Shown piece by piece: positions 1 through 7,953 of a stretch of 18,766 nt of DNA; the stretch's first letter is position 1; each line of letters begins with the position of its first letter. Origin of the DNA: Stenotrophomonas maltophilia (GTDB taxonomy: Bacteria > Pseudomonadota > Gammaproteobacteria > Xanthomonadales > Xanthomonadaceae). The position numbers and the translations under genes are program-made. The stretch is taken from contig DGIP01000172.1 in assembly GCA_002386405.1 (NCBI GenBank), positions 1 through 18,766 of the forward strand, in the 5' to 3' direction. The notes beneath the pieces were generated by a model. The model was not told where the DNA came from and did no database searches. It was given only the letters and a program-made list of their open reading frames with translations.

Positions 1-1998
1 CCGCCCGCCGCGCCCAAGCCGCAGCTGGGCAGCTTCGGCTTCGATGCCGCCGGCATGGACCGCAGCGTCGCCGCCGGCGATGACTTCTTCGGCTTCGCCA
101 ACGGCAGCTGGGTCAAGAACACCGAAATCCCGGCCGACCGCTCCAGCTACGGCAGCTTCAACGTCATTTCCGAGAAGACCCTGGCCGACACCCGCGCCAT
201 CCTCGAAGGCGCCGCCGCCGACACCAAGGCCAGCGGCGAAACCAAGCTGATCGGCGATTACTACGCGGCCTTCATGGACGAGGCCGGGATCGAATCGCGC
301 GGCATGGGCGCCATCAAGCCCGAGCTGGATGCCATCGGCGGCATCAGCGACAAGGCCGCGCTGGCCACCGCCCTGGGCGGCACCCTGCGCGCCGACGTGG
401 ACCTGCTCAACGCCACCAACTTCTACACCGACCGCCTGTTCGGCACCTGGGTCTCGGTGGACCTGCTGCAACCGGACCGCAACGCGCCGTACCTGGTGCA
501 GGGCGGCCTGGGCCTGCCCGACCGCGACTTCTACCTGCAGGGCGGCCGCATGGCCGAGATCCGCAAGCAGTACCAGGCCTATATCGCCCAGGTGCTGCAG
601 CTGGCCGGCGTGGCCGACCCGGCCGCCAAGGCGCAGCGCATCCTGGCGCTGGAAACCCGCATCGCGCAGGCGCACGCCACCCAGGAAGAAACCAACGACG
701 TGGCCAAGGGCGCCAACGCGTGGAAGCAGGCCGACCTGAGCGCCAAGGCGCCGGGCATGGACTGGGCCGCGTTCCTGGGCGCCGCCGGCCTGGACAAGCA
801 GGACGACTTCATCGTGTGGCAGCCCAAGGCCGTGGCCGGCATTTCGCGCCTGGTCGCCACCGAACCGCTGGATGTGTGGAAGGACTACCTGACCTTCCAC
901 GCGCTGGACCGCGCCGCGCCGTACCTGCCCAAGGCGATGGCCGATGCGCGCTTCGCCTTCCACGGCACCACCCTCAACGGCACCCCGCAGCAGAGCGAGC
1001 GCTGGAAGCGTGCGGTGGATGAGAGCAACAACGCCGTGGGCGAAGCCATCGGCAAGCTGTATGTCGAAAAGCACTTCGACCCGGCCACCAAGGCGCGCGC
1101 CGATGAGATGGCCAAGAACATCATCGCCGCCTTCGCCAAGCGCATCGACGCACTGGAATGGATGTCGCCGGAAACCAAGGCGCACGCCAAGGCCAAGGTC
1201 GAAGGCCTCACCGTGGGCATGGGCTACCCGGACAAGTGGCGCGATTACACCGGCCTGGAAGTGAAGCGCGACGATGCGCTGGGCAACGCCGAGCGCGCCA
1301 GCCAGTTCGAGTACCGCCGCAACCTGGCCAAGCTGGGCCAGCCGGTGGACCACAGCGAATGGGCGATGCTGCCGCAGACCATCAACGCGATGAACGTGCC
1401 GCTGGAAAACCGCCTGGTGTTCCCGGCCGCGATCCTGCAGCCGCCGTTCTTCGACGGTGCCGCCGACGATGCGGTGAACTACGGCGCGATCGGCGCGGTG
1501 ATCGGCCACGAGATCAGCCACGGCTTCGACAATGCCGGTGCGCTGTTCGATGAAACCGGCAAGCTGCACAACTGGTGGACGGCCGAAGACCTGAAGAAGT
1601 TCAACGCCGCCGGTGATGCGCTTGCTGCGCAGTTCAGCAGCTACCAGCCGTTCCCGGGCGTGTCGGTCAACGGCCGTTTGACGCTGGGCGAGAACATCGC
1701 CGACGTGGCCGGCCTGGCCACGGCCTACGACGCCTACCAGCTGTCGCTGCAGGGCAAGCCGGGCCAGACCCTGGAAGGCTTCACGCCGGACCAGCGCTTC
1801 TTCCTGGGCTTCGCCCAGGCGTGGCGCAGCAAGGCGCGCGAACAGGCCCTGCGCAATTCGCTGCTGACCAACGTGCACGCCCCCGGCCAGTTCCGCGCGC
1901 TCACCGTGCGCAACCTGGACGCGTGGTACCCCGCCTTCGAGGTGAAGGACGGCCAGAAGCTGTACCTGGCCCCGGAAAAGCGGGTCAAGGTGTGGTGA
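1..1998 (+). CDS. M13 family metallopeptidase (PepO/neprilysin-like), 5' end outside window
   Basis: Zinc endopeptidase that cleaves peptides, expected in the periplasm or anchored to a membrane. The reading frame is open from base 1, so the start codon and export signal lie upstream; 665 residues are visible. The zinc site is clear: HEISH at window residues 503-507 (two His ligands, catalytic Glu504) and GENIAD at 563-568 (third ligand Glu564, Asp568). Upstream, NAMNVP followed by VFPAAILQPPFFD matches the substrate-binding NAxxxP...VFPAAILQPPFF block. Near the end, NVHAPGQFR supplies the conserved His626 and Arg632. The protein ends in KVW, where many family members end in xVW. A methionine at base 55 is internal, because family-like sequence continues before it. 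The gene stands alone and ends 5 bp before a strong terminator stem. The family assignment is firm; the exact substrate is not known. Confidence 0.95.
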   Translation, partial: PPAAPKPQLGSFGFDAAGMDRSVAAGDDFFGFANGSWVKNTEIPADRSSYGSFNVISEKTLADTRAILEGAAADTKASGETKLIGDYYAAFMDEAGIESRGMGAIKPELDAIGGISDKAALATALGGTLRADVDLLNATNFYTDRLFGTWVSVDLLQPDRNAPYLVQGGLGLPDRDFYLQGGRMAEIRKQYQAYIAQVLQLAGVADPAAKAQRILALETRIAQAHATQEETNDVAKGANAWKQADLSAKAPGMDWAAFLGAAGLDKQDDFIVWQPKAVAGISRLVATEPLDVWKDYLTFHALDRAAPYLPKAMADARFAFHGTTLNGTPQQSERWKRAVDESNNAVGEAIGKLYVEKHFDPATKARADEMAKNIIAAFAKRIDALEWMSPETKAHAKAKVEGLTVGMGYPDKWRDYTGLEVKRDDALGNAERASQFEYRRNLAKLGQPVDHSEWAMLPQTINAMNVPLENRLVFPAAILQPPFFDGAADDAVNYGAIGAVIGHEISHGFDNAGALFDETGKLHNWWTAEDLKKFNAAGDALAAQFSSYQPFPGVSVNGRLTLGENIADVAGLATAYDAYQLSLQGKPGQTLEGFTPDQRFFLGFAQAWRSKAREQALRNSLLTNVHAPGQFRALTVRNLDAWYPAFEVKDGQKLYLAPEKRVKVW

Positions 1999-1999
1999 C

Positions 2000-2030
2000 A
2001 AAAACGGGCGCTTCGGCGCCCGTTTTTTTT
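2000..2030 (+). terminator. Rho-independent terminator after the M13 peptidase, probably bidirectional
   Basis: A perfect 8-bp stem, ACGGGCGC (2004-2011) and GCGCCCGT (2016-2023), is closed by a TTCG tetraloop and followed by a run of T to 2030. Five A residues (2000-2004) precede the stem, so the minus strand also reads as stem plus T-run. This suits the convergent DUF2236 gene ending at 2046. Confidence 0.93.
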
Positions 2031-2045
2031 GCACTCCGCGCTACA

Positions 2046-2960
2046 TCACCAATGCGCCAACGTGCTGACCGGCACGCCTACGCGCACGCAGGCGCGTGCT
2101 GCTACGCCGTCCCGCAGTGCGCGGCGGAACAGCGGCGACATGCCCTGCAGCAGTCTTGCTGAAGCGCGTGCCTGGGTGCGTTGCAGCGGGGTGCGTTCAA
2201 GCATCGCCGTAGCCCACTCTGGAAGCAGTGCGGCACCTCCGCCGAGGAACAGCTCACGCGATAGCCCTGCCATCGGTACCGGCAGCCGGATGCTCGACAA
2301 CACCGCCAGCACTTCACGTGAGCGCGCATCGAAGCGCAGCACCGCCTGCTGTCGTGCGAAGTACGCCGTTACTTCCGCTTCCGAGGCGGGCACGTCGGTG
2401 GCGCCCAGCGCTTCGGCCACGCGTCGGTACTCATCGTAGTACCGGTCGGCAATCGCCTCGGGCACCTCACGGCAGTAACGCCGGTAGCCCTGCAGGAAGC
2501 CGTACGCCTCGGTCACATGCACCCAGGTCAACAGGGCCGGATCATCGGCCGAGTACGCCTGCCCTTCCGGGGTCTGCCCGCGCACCTGCGCGTGGATGCG
2601 TTTCACCTTCGCCACCAGCGCTTCCACTTCCCCGGCCGGGCCATAGCTGGTGCAGGCCACGAACGCCGTAGTCCGGCGCAGCCGCCCCACCAGGTCATCG
2701 CGGAAGTTGGAATGGTCATACACCCCGGCCAGCGCGAGCGGGTGCAGGGTCTGCAGCATCAGCGCGCACAGCCCACCGGCCAGCATCCCCGGAAACTCGG
2801 CATGCACGCGCCAGGTGACGCTGTCCGGGCCGAACCAGCCCGGGTCGCCCAGCGGGTGGTCGTAGTCGATCCCGCTTTGCCCGCGCGGGAACGCCCCCAG
2901 CACCCAGCGCCGGATCGGCACGGCAGCAGGGGCGGTGAGACGGTGCAGCAGTGACGACAT
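2046..2960 (-). CDS. DUF2236 / MpaB-type oxygenase family protein
   Basis: A 304-residue cytoplasmic protein of the DUF2236 family (ER-bound oxygenase MpaB / rubber-oxygenase Lcp catalytic fold). Characterised relatives are b-type haem oxygenases. Family signs in order: WRVHAEFPGML with a glycine-rich helix (about 50-65), QTLHPLALAGVYDHS (70-84), the RIHAQVRG segment (121-128) and WVHVTEAYGF (146-155). The histidines in the last two (His123, His148) sit where this family conserves its haem-region residues. The start ATG at 2960 has a good Shine-Dalgarno, GGAAGG, six bases upstream (plus-strand 2967-2972). No signal peptide is seen. It is a single gene, convergent with the M13 peptidase and divergent from the membrane protein at 3284. 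The substrate cannot be inferred from sequence; haem binding is inferred from the family. Confidence 0.85.
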   Translation of the reverse strand: MSSLLHRLTAPAAVPIRRWVLGAFPRGQSGIDYDHPLGDPGWFGPDSVTWRVHAEFPGMLAGGLCALMLQTLHPLALAGVYDHSNFRDDLVGRLRRTTAFVACTSYGPAGEVEALVAKVKRIHAQVRGQTPEGQAYSADDPALLTWVHVTEAYGFLQGYRRYCREVPEAIADRYYDEYRRVAEALGATDVPASEAEVTAYFARQQAVLRFDARSREVLAVLSSIRLPVPMAGLSRELFLGGGAALLPEWATAMLERTPLQRTQARASARLLQGMSPLFRRALRDGVAARACVRVGVPVSTLAHW

Positions 2961-3197
2961 CAGGGGCCTTCCAGGGGGTCGAGAGGACCGCGATCCTGCG
3001 CGGTTGCGTCAATTCTGCGTGATCTGCGACGCCCGGGCCACGCTGTTGCGCCCCCCCGTCCGCGAATTGTGCGAGTGCAGCAGAAAACCCAGCCGGTTTT
3101 TCAGTTTTTCGAGCAGTTTTCGATGCCGCACCGCGCAAAAATTTTCGCGCGGCACGTATTCAGTTATCCCCCCTGCGGCGTTTTGTCGCACTGCCCA

Positions 3198-3225
3198 TTG
3201 CCAAGCGAAATGAAAGTGCTAGAAC
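3198..3225 (+). promoter_or_regulatory. Candidate sigma70-type promoter for the 204-residue membrane protein
   Basis: TTGCCA (3198-3203) matches the -35 consensus at 5 of 6 positions. TAGAAC (3220-3225) matches the -10 at 4 of 6, with a 16-bp spacer. It lies about 60 bp before the ATG at 3284 and just downstream of the A+T-rich tract. Found by eye only. Confidence 0.35.
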
Positions 3226-3270
3226 TGAACCCGCCTCACCGTCCGTCCAAATGCGCCGCTGCACGTTCCC

Positions 3271-3277
3271 GAAGGAG
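3271..3277 (+). promoter_or_regulatory. Ribosome binding site deciding the start at 3284
   Basis: GAAGGAG ends six bases before ATG 3284 and only three before the in-frame GTG at 3281. An earlier in-frame ATG at 3251 has no Shine-Dalgarno. This supports 3284 as the start. Confidence 0.75.
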
Positions 3278-3283
3278 CCCGTG

Positions 3284-3898
3284 ATGATCGCTTTGTTCAA
3301 AGGTTTAGGTTTACTGCTCCAGGACAACGAGCTCTACGGCAGCCCGTTCGAAAAGCAGGTCGCGCATTGGCGCAACAAGAGTGAGCAGCAGATCCGCGAA
3401 GAAGTGGCCACCCTGGCCAAGGCCAAGGGACAGTGGCTGATGGCGTCCATCGTCGGCTGGCAGGCGGCCTCGCTGCTGATCCTCGGGCTGATCGCCAACT
3501 ACCTGTGGAAGGACGACTTCCATATCACCTTCACCCGCGTGGTGATCGTGTTCGGCTCGTGGGTCTCGATCCTGTTCGTGATCTGGTTCATGGCCAACAT
3601 GTTCGACCACACCGCCGGTTTCGAGCGCTGGATGAAGGCGTTCAACAGCCGCGCGCGGATCACCTCCGACGCCGATACCGTGGAATGCGTGGCCGAAGCG
3701 CTGGACATGGCACAGCTCTACCCGGAAGTGCTCGATTACAAGCAGGCGGTCACCGCCAGGCGTGAACTGCGCCACGAAGACATCCGCATCATGCGCGAGA
3801 TCGGGCGCATGAAGCAGCATTCGGAACTGGTCGGCCAGCTCAACCACGTCGGCGAACCCGACCCCGGCCAGAACCTGCACCTGCAACCGGCCTTCTGA
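3284..3898 (+). CDS. Two-helix membrane protein of unknown function
   Basis: A 204-residue protein I do not recognise. Residues 1-50 are amphipathic and charged (for example NKSEQQIREEVATLAKAKGQ). Two strong membrane helices follow at about 51-75 and 84-106, separated by a short charged loop (WKDDFH). The remaining hundred residues are soluble and mostly helical, rich in Arg, Glu and Met, ending in a Pro/Gly/Asn tail. Both soluble ends should lie on the same side, probably the cytoplasm, because positive charges flank the helices (RWMKAFNSRAR after helix 2). No enzymatic motif is visible. The gene is monocistronic, with its own candidate promoter and a strong terminator. The coding call is firm; the function is unknown. 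Confidence 0.85.
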   Translation: MIALFKGLGLLLQDNELYGSPFEKQVAHWRNKSEQQIREEVATLAKAKGQWLMASIVGWQAASLLILGLIANYLWKDDFHITFTRVVIVFGSWVSILFVIWFMANMFDHTAGFERWMKAFNSRARITSDADTVECVAEALDMAQLYPEVLDYKQAVTARRELRHEDIRIMREIGRMKQHSELVGQLNHVGEPDPGQNLHLQPAF

Positions 3899-3921
3899 CC
3901 CCACCAGGTCCAGGGGGATCC

Positions 3922-3960
3922 CAATGCCACCGTGCGCGAACACGGTGGCATTGTTTTTTT
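3922..3960 (+). terminator. Rho-independent terminator after the membrane protein
   Basis: A perfect 13-bp stem (3922-3934 paired with 3941-3953) has a six-base CGCGAA loop and is followed by seven T (3954-3960). The T-run touches the stop codon of the convergent response regulator (3959-3961). There is no matching A-run on the other side, so it should act mainly on plus-strand transcripts. Confidence 0.93.
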
Positions 3961-4732
3961 ACATGCCGCGGAACAGGCTCATGAACGGCTGGCTCACGTT
4001 GAGCACTTCCGGCCGCTGCTTCAGGCGCAGCTGGCCACGGCCGGTGTCATCGCGGCTCACCGCCGCCACCGCTTTCATGTTGACGATGGTGGAACGGTGG
4101 ATCTGGCGGAAGCGCTGCGGGTCCAGCACTTCCAGCAGCTCGCGCAGCGGCGTGCGCAGCAGGCTTTCGCCGGCCTCGGTCACCACCGTGGTGTACTTGC
4201 TGTCGGCGCGGAAGTAGACCACGTCTTCCAGCATGATCAGCTGCGTATCACGGCCATTGCTGGCGGTGATCCACGCCAGCGGCGGCGCGTTCGAGTGTGC
4301 CCCGGGCTGCTGGCCCAGGCGCTGCAGCAGCTGCTCCAGCATCGCGTTGTCCGGCCGGCCCATCTGCATGCGCGCCAGGATGCGATCACGCGTGGCCAGC
4401 AGGCGCTCGTCGCTGACCGGCTTGAGCAGGTAATCCATCGCGCCCTGCTCGAACGCATCGATCGCGTACTGGTCGTAGGCGGTCACGAACACCACCTGGG
4501 TGCGCGGGCTGATCTCCGGCAGCGCGCGCGCCACCTCGATGCCGCTGATGCCCGGCATGCGGATATCGAGCAGGGCCAGGTCCGGCTTCAGTTCGGCCAG
4601 CCGCTCCAGTGCGCTGGCGCCGTCTTCGCATTCGGCCACCAGCCGCAGTTCCGGCCACAACCGCTGCAGCTGGGCCACCAGCGACTGGCGCAGCAGGTCT
4701 TCGTCTTCGGCAATGAGGGCATCAAGCAGCAT
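3959..4732 (-). CDS. LytR/AlgR-family response regulator (receiver + LytTR DNA-binding domain)
   Basis: A 257-residue DNA-binding response regulator, phosphorylated by its partner kinase. The receiver domain spans about 4-120: acidic pocket AEDED (8-12), phospho-acceptor Asp56 in LLDIRMPG, Thr84 in VTAYD and Lys104 in LLKPVSD. A linker leads to a LytTR domain at about 153-255, seen in the VVYFRADSKYT strand pair, LRTPLRELLEVL and RQIHRSTIVNMKAV. The frame is open further upstream, but ATG 4732 is the proper start. It begins exactly at the receiver fold, has a GAGG site a few bases ahead (plus-strand 4739-4742), and overlaps the kinase stop by 11 bp, implying translational coupling. The target genes are unknown. 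LytTR proteins usually bind pairs of short direct repeats. Confidence 0.95.
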   Translation of the reverse strand: MLLDALIAEDEDLLRQSLVAQLQRLWPELRLVAECEDGASALERLAELKPDLALLDIRMPGISGIEVARALPEISPRTQVVFVTAYDQYAIDAFEQGAMDYLLKPVSDERLLATRDRILARMQMGRPDNAMLEQLLQRLGQQPGAHSNAPPLAWITASNGRDTQLIMLEDVVYFRADSKYTTVVTEAGESLLRTPLRELLEVLDPQRFRQIHRSTIVNMKAVAAVSRDDTGRGQLRLKQRPEVLNVSQPFMSLFRGM

Positions 4733-5981
4733 GGATCGCCTCGCGTGCGTCGCGCGGCAGGGTGATCGTTGCCGCCACGCCGCTGGGGAAGTTGGATACG
4801 ATGGCCACGCCGGCGCGCTCACCGCAGGTCAGGCGCAGCCGTTCGCGCAGGTTCTTCAGGCCAATGCCGGTGCCGCTGCTGCCCTGGCCGAAGCCCAGGC
4901 CATCGTCGGCCACGGTCAGGGTGACGTGGTCGTCGAAGGCGCGCGCGATGATCCACACCGTGCCGCCACCGGGTTTGGGTTCCAATCCGTGCTTGATCGC
5001 GTTCTCGACCAGCGTCTGCAGCGCCATCGACGGCAGCGGCACGCTTTCCAGCGCCGGCGGCACATCCACCTGCGGCGCCAGCCGCGCGCCCATCCGGATC
5101 TTGAGGATCTCCAGGTAGGCCTTGGTGCGCTCCAGCTCCACGCCCAGGGTGGACATCGATTCGTCCACGCTCGGCAGCGAACTGCGCAGGTACTGGATCA
5201 GGTGCCCCAGCATCTGGTCGGCGCGCGGCGGGTCGGTGCGGGTCAGCACCTGCGCGTTGGCCAGCGTGTTGTAGAGGAAGTGCGGCTCCACCTGGGCGTG
5301 CAGCAGGTTCAGGCGCGCCACCGACAGTTCCTTTTCCGTGGCGGTCTGTTCGGCGGCTGCCTGCTCGTCGCGGCGCTGCTCGGACACACGGCGGGTGATG
5401 GCACGGCTGACCGCTTCGGCGTTCTCGTAGTTGCTGCCCTCGTCCACCGCCAGCAGGTCGGCCCACACCCCCGCATCGGGTTCGAACACCAGGGTCACGC
5501 TGCTGGTGCCCTGCCCCGGGGTGACCGTGGCCAGCACGCTGTTGCGCTTGATCGCCCAGCGCGCCGGCAGGTTCCAGCGCGATGGCGGGCGGCCGTTGTA
5601 GGGGTCCACGCGGCGCACGTAGGCGCGCACCTGCAGGCTGCCGGCGGCGCTTTCGATATCTTCCACGCGCGGCAGTTCCTTGATCGCCTGTTCGACCAGG
5701 CTGAAGGCCTCGCCGGCGTCCATCGGCAGTTCGATCTGGCGGCGCTGGCGGCTGGACAGGGTGGCCGCATCCAGGCGCCCGGCCAGGGTCGACACGCGGC
5801 GCAGGTGGGTGATGCAGCTGCCCAGCGCGGTGATCATCAGGAACAGCGCCAGCAGCCCGAACACCCAGCCCGGGCCCTCGTCCATGCCGTGGAAGAAGCC
5901 GCTCCACACGAACCCGGCCACGACGATCGCCGCGGCCCAGGCCACCAGAATACGGAGAATCAGGGAAAGGCTGGCAAACAC
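4722..5981 (-). CDS. LytS-type sensor histidine kinase (His_kinase PF06580 + HATPase)
   Basis: A 419-residue inner-membrane sensor kinase. Two membrane helices lie at about 5-30 and 37-60 with almost no periplasmic loop, so sensing is probably within the membrane or the cytoplasm. Residues about 85-195 form an unassigned, strand-rich region before the kinase core. The core begins with LHAQVEPHFLYNTL, placing the phospho-acceptor at His234. The ATP-binding domain shows the N box LVENAIKHGL (Asn327), VADDGLGFG (Asp359-Gly363) and the glycine-rich GTGIGLKNLRERL. The start is GTG at 5981; no in-frame ATG fits the first helix, and a weak GAAGA site precedes it. The gene overlaps the response regulator by 11 bp, forming a two-gene operon. 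The signal is unknown. Confidence 0.93.
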   Translation of the reverse strand: MFASLSLILRILVAWAAAIVVAGFVWSGFFHGMDEGPGWVFGLLALFLMITALGSCITHLRRVSTLAGRLDAATLSSRQRRQIELPMDAGEAFSLVEQAIKELPRVEDIESAAGSLQVRAYVRRVDPYNGRPPSRWNLPARWAIKRNSVLATVTPGQGTSSVTLVFEPDAGVWADLLAVDEGSNYENAEAVSRAITRRVSEQRRDEQAAAEQTATEKELSVARLNLLHAQVEPHFLYNTLANAQVLTRTDPPRADQMLGHLIQYLRSSLPSVDESMSTLGVELERTKAYLEILKIRMGARLAPQVDVPPALESVPLPSMALQTLVENAIKHGLEPKPGGGTVWIIARAFDDHVTLTVADDGLGFGQGSSGTGIGLKNLRERLRLTCGERAGVAIVSNFPSGVAATITLPRDAREAIHAA

Positions 5982-6085
5982 GGCGGCGTCTTCACGATGG
6001 GATGGTGTGAGGATAGCCCTGCCGCCGGAGGGAACAAGCGGGATGCGACGAAAGCGCGAAACATGGGGATGAAACGGGATCGCGC

Positions 6086-6137
6086 GGCCCCTGGCACCGC
6101 GTAGCCACGCAGGGCGTGGCTCTACGGTGCAGGGGCC
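6086..6137. repeat. Long imperfect GTAG-type palindrome after the M28 peptidase (SMAG-like, possible terminator)
   Basis: The core GCCACGC (6104-6110) and GCGTGGC (6114-6120) pair around an AGG loop. GTAG lies on the left and CTAC on the right. The arms continue outward through CACC/GGTG and GGCCCCTG/AGGGGCC, giving a stem of more than 20 pairs with small bulges. It sits 10 bp past the M28 stop. There is no T-run, so it may act in mRNA 3'-end protection or factor-dependent termination. Confidence 0.7.
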
Positions 6138-6146
6138 CCGTATTCC

Positions 6147-7796
6147 TTACTTGCGCTCTGCGGCGCTGGCGTCGCGCGGCGCGCGGAACTGGGAGTCATC
6201 GCTCCAGTTCGGCCAGCTGCGCGAATTGGCCAGCTGGTTGCCCAGCGTGTACAGCACTTCCAGGTCGCGGGCGGCGCCGGCGAACTTCCAGTCCGGCTGC
6301 CATTCGTCGCCCTGCTGGTGGTAGCGCTTGGCGGTGTAGTCGTCCGAGGCCGCCTTGCCTGCGGCCACGCCGCCCTCCACCCAGTCCTGGCCGGCCGAGT
6401 AGGACACCGCCGGCACGCCACGCTTGGCGAACGGGAAGTGATCGGAGCGGAAGAACAGGCCGGCTTCCGGCTTCGGGTCCGGGGTGTAGCGGATGTCCCA
6501 GCCCTGGGCCACGTCCTTCAGCTGATCCAGCAGTTCCAGCTTGGCCGAGCCATAGATGCCGAAATCACGCGACGGGCCGAACGGCGCCATGCCATCCATG
6601 TTGATCACCGCCACGGTCTTGGCCAGCGGGTACAGCGGGTGGCTGGCGTAGAACTCCGAACCCAGCAGGCCCTTCTCTTCGGCGGTCACGGCCAGGAACA
6701 GCACCGAACGCTCCGGGCGCTTGCCCTTGGCGAAGCCACGGGCCAGTTCCACCAGCGAGGCGGTGCCGCTGGCGTTGTCCAGCGCGCCGTTGAAGATGGT
6801 GTCGCCGTTCGCATCCGGCTTGCCCACGCCGATGTGGTCCCAGTGCGCGCTGTACACCACGGTTTCATCCGGGTGCTTGCTGCCTTCCAGGCGCGCGGCC
6901 ACGTTGTGCGAGGTGATCACCTCGGTCTTCACCGCGTACTTGGCCGACAGGGTTTCGCCCTTCAGCTCCACCGGCTTGAAATCGCGGCGCTGGGCCTGCT
7001 TCTTCAGCACCTCGAAATCCTGGCCGGCACGCTTGAACAGGTCCACCGCCAGGTCGCGCTGGATCCAGCCTTCCAGCAGCGGGTGCGCTTCGGCCGGGTT
7101 GTCGCGGACCACGTCGAACATGGTGTTGGTGTTGGAGCCGGCCACCGTGGCCCAGCCGTAGGAGGCCGGGGCGGTTTCATGGACGATCAGCACGCCCAGC
7201 GCACCCTGGCGGGCGGCCTCTTCGTACTTGTAGGTCCAACGGCCGTAGTAGGTCATGCCCTTGCCGTCGAAATCGCCTTCGCCGGTTTCAAAGTCCGGGT
7301 CGTTGATCAGCACCACGGCGATCTTGCCCTTCAGGTCCACGTCCTTGAAGTCGTTCCAGTTGCGCTCCGGCGCGTTCACGCCGTAGCCCAGGAACACCAG
7401 CGGGGCGTTCTGGATGTCGACCTCAGAGGCGCCGTTCATGGCCGCGCGCACCGCGATTTCCTGGCCCTGGGTAAGCGCCTGCGGCTTGCCCTTGCTGGAC
7501 AGTGCCAAATTCGGGGTGCCCACGATATCGCCCTTGAGCAGCGGCACGGCCTGGGTCCACAGGCGCTTGCCGTCCTTCAGGTCGCCACCCGGCTGCAGGC
7601 CGGCGGCCGCGAACTGCTTGCTGAGGAAGGCGATGGTTTTCGCTTCGCCGGCCGTGGCGGGCGAGCGGCCCTCATAGGCGTCGGAGGCCAGTTCCTTGAC
7701 GTCGGCGGAGATCCGCGCGCCATCGAATTTCGGCGTCGCCGCCATCAGGGCGCTGGACACCGACAGTGCCAGCACGCTCAAAACCACTCGCTTCAT
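6147..7796 (-). CDS. Exported M28 family metallopeptidase with PA domain
   Basis: A di-zinc aminopeptidase-type enzyme exported by a Sec signal peptide; cleavage is likely just before ATPKF. Numbering from the first of two adjacent ATGs, a protease-associated (PA) region covers about 130-240. The M28 zinc ligands follow in order: His319 and Asp321 in SAHWDHIG, Asp341 in NGALDNASG, the Glu374-Glu375 pair in AVTAEEKG, Asp402 in INMDG and His454 in FRSDHFPF. All metal ligands are present, so it should be active. I chose ATG 7796 over 7799 because the GGAGAG site (plus-strand 7801-7806) sits four bases before it but only one before 7799; the difference is one residue. The length (549) fits PA-containing M28 enzymes. 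The protein probably supplies amino acids from peptides in the periplasm or outside the cell. Confidence 0.94.
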   Translation of the reverse strand: MKRVVLSVLALSVSSALMAATPKFDGARISADVKELASDAYEGRSPATAGEAKTIAFLSKQFAAAGLQPGGDLKDGKRLWTQAVPLLKGDIVGTPNLALSSKGKPQALTQGQEIAVRAAMNGASEVDIQNAPLVFLGYGVNAPERNWNDFKDVDLKGKIAVVLINDPDFETGEGDFDGKGMTYYGRWTYKYEEAARQGALGVLIVHETAPASYGWATVAGSNTNTMFDVVRDNPAEAHPLLEGWIQRDLAVDLFKRAGQDFEVLKKQAQRRDFKPVELKGETLSAKYAVKTEVITSHNVAARLEGSKHPDETVVYSAHWDHIGVGKPDANGDTIFNGALDNASGTASLVELARGFAKGKRPERSVLFLAVTAEEKGLLGSEFYASHPLYPLAKTVAVINMDGMAPFGPSRDFGIYGSAKLELLDQLKDVAQGWDIRYTPDPKPEAGLFFRSDHFPFAKRGVPAVSYSAGQDWVEGGVAAGKAASDDYTAKRYHQQGDEWQPDWKFAGAARDLEVLYTLGNQLANSRSWPNWSDDSQFRAPRDASAAERK

Positions 7797-7867
7797 CATT
7801 CTCTCCGGGACAGGGACATCATCTTTCGATCATACCCATTCCTGGAGAGCGCCGGCCGTGGGCCGCC

Positions 7868-7891
7868 GCACGACCAACGGTCGTGCGCTAC
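7868..7891 (-). repeat. SMAG/REP palindrome, left member of an inverted pair
   Basis: The stem GCACGACC (7868-7875) pairs with GGTCGTGC (7879-7886) around a three-base loop. On the minus strand it reads GTAG, stem, GTT loop, stem. The GTAG tip faces its partner at 7951-7978. SMAG elements are dispersed GTAG-tipped palindromes known from S. maltophilia and are thought to be moved by RAYT-type transposases. Confidence 0.85.
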
Positions 7892-7898
7892 CGGCAGT

Positions 7899-7953
7899 GC
7901 GGACGCCATCCGCGGTCCGAACGCCATCCCCGGTTCGGACGCCATCCCCCGGT
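7899..7953. repeat. 18-bp unit repeated three times between the paired SMAG elements
   Basis: Three imperfect units share the core GACGCCATCC (AACGCCATCC in the second) and end in GGT. They lie at 7899-7916, 7917-7934 and 7935-7953. The last GGT is also the start of the right-hand SMAG. Confidence 0.75.

Larger units (their letters stand above)
2961..3283. other. Divergent intergenic region (323 bp) with an A+T-rich core
   Basis: This region separates the minus-strand DUF2236 gene from the plus-strand membrane protein and must hold both promoters. From about 3080 to 3200 it is unusually A+T-rich for this genome, with repeated T-tracts (3097-3101, 3105-3109, 3117-3120) and an AAAAATTTT block inside a CCGCGC/GCGCGG inverted repeat (3131-3136 and 3147-3152). 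A weak hairpin, AAAACC/GGTTTT, lies at 3084-3100. I see no convincing small ORF with a ribosome binding site and no known RNA gene. Confidence 0.7.

Noticed and set aside
3060..3200. A+T-rich stretch as a horizontally acquired island or lost small gene
   Set aside because: It is only about 120 bp, sits in a divergent promoter region, has no ORF with a start signal, and both flanking genes have normal composition.
3251..3283. Upstream ATG at 3251 as the start of the membrane protein
   Set aside because: It has no Shine-Dalgarno and would run through the GAAGGAG site that serves ATG 3284.
4500..6104. Plus-strand open frame opposite the kinase/regulator operon
   Set aside because: The translation is His/Gln/Arg-rich low complexity. 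The two-component genes explain the region.
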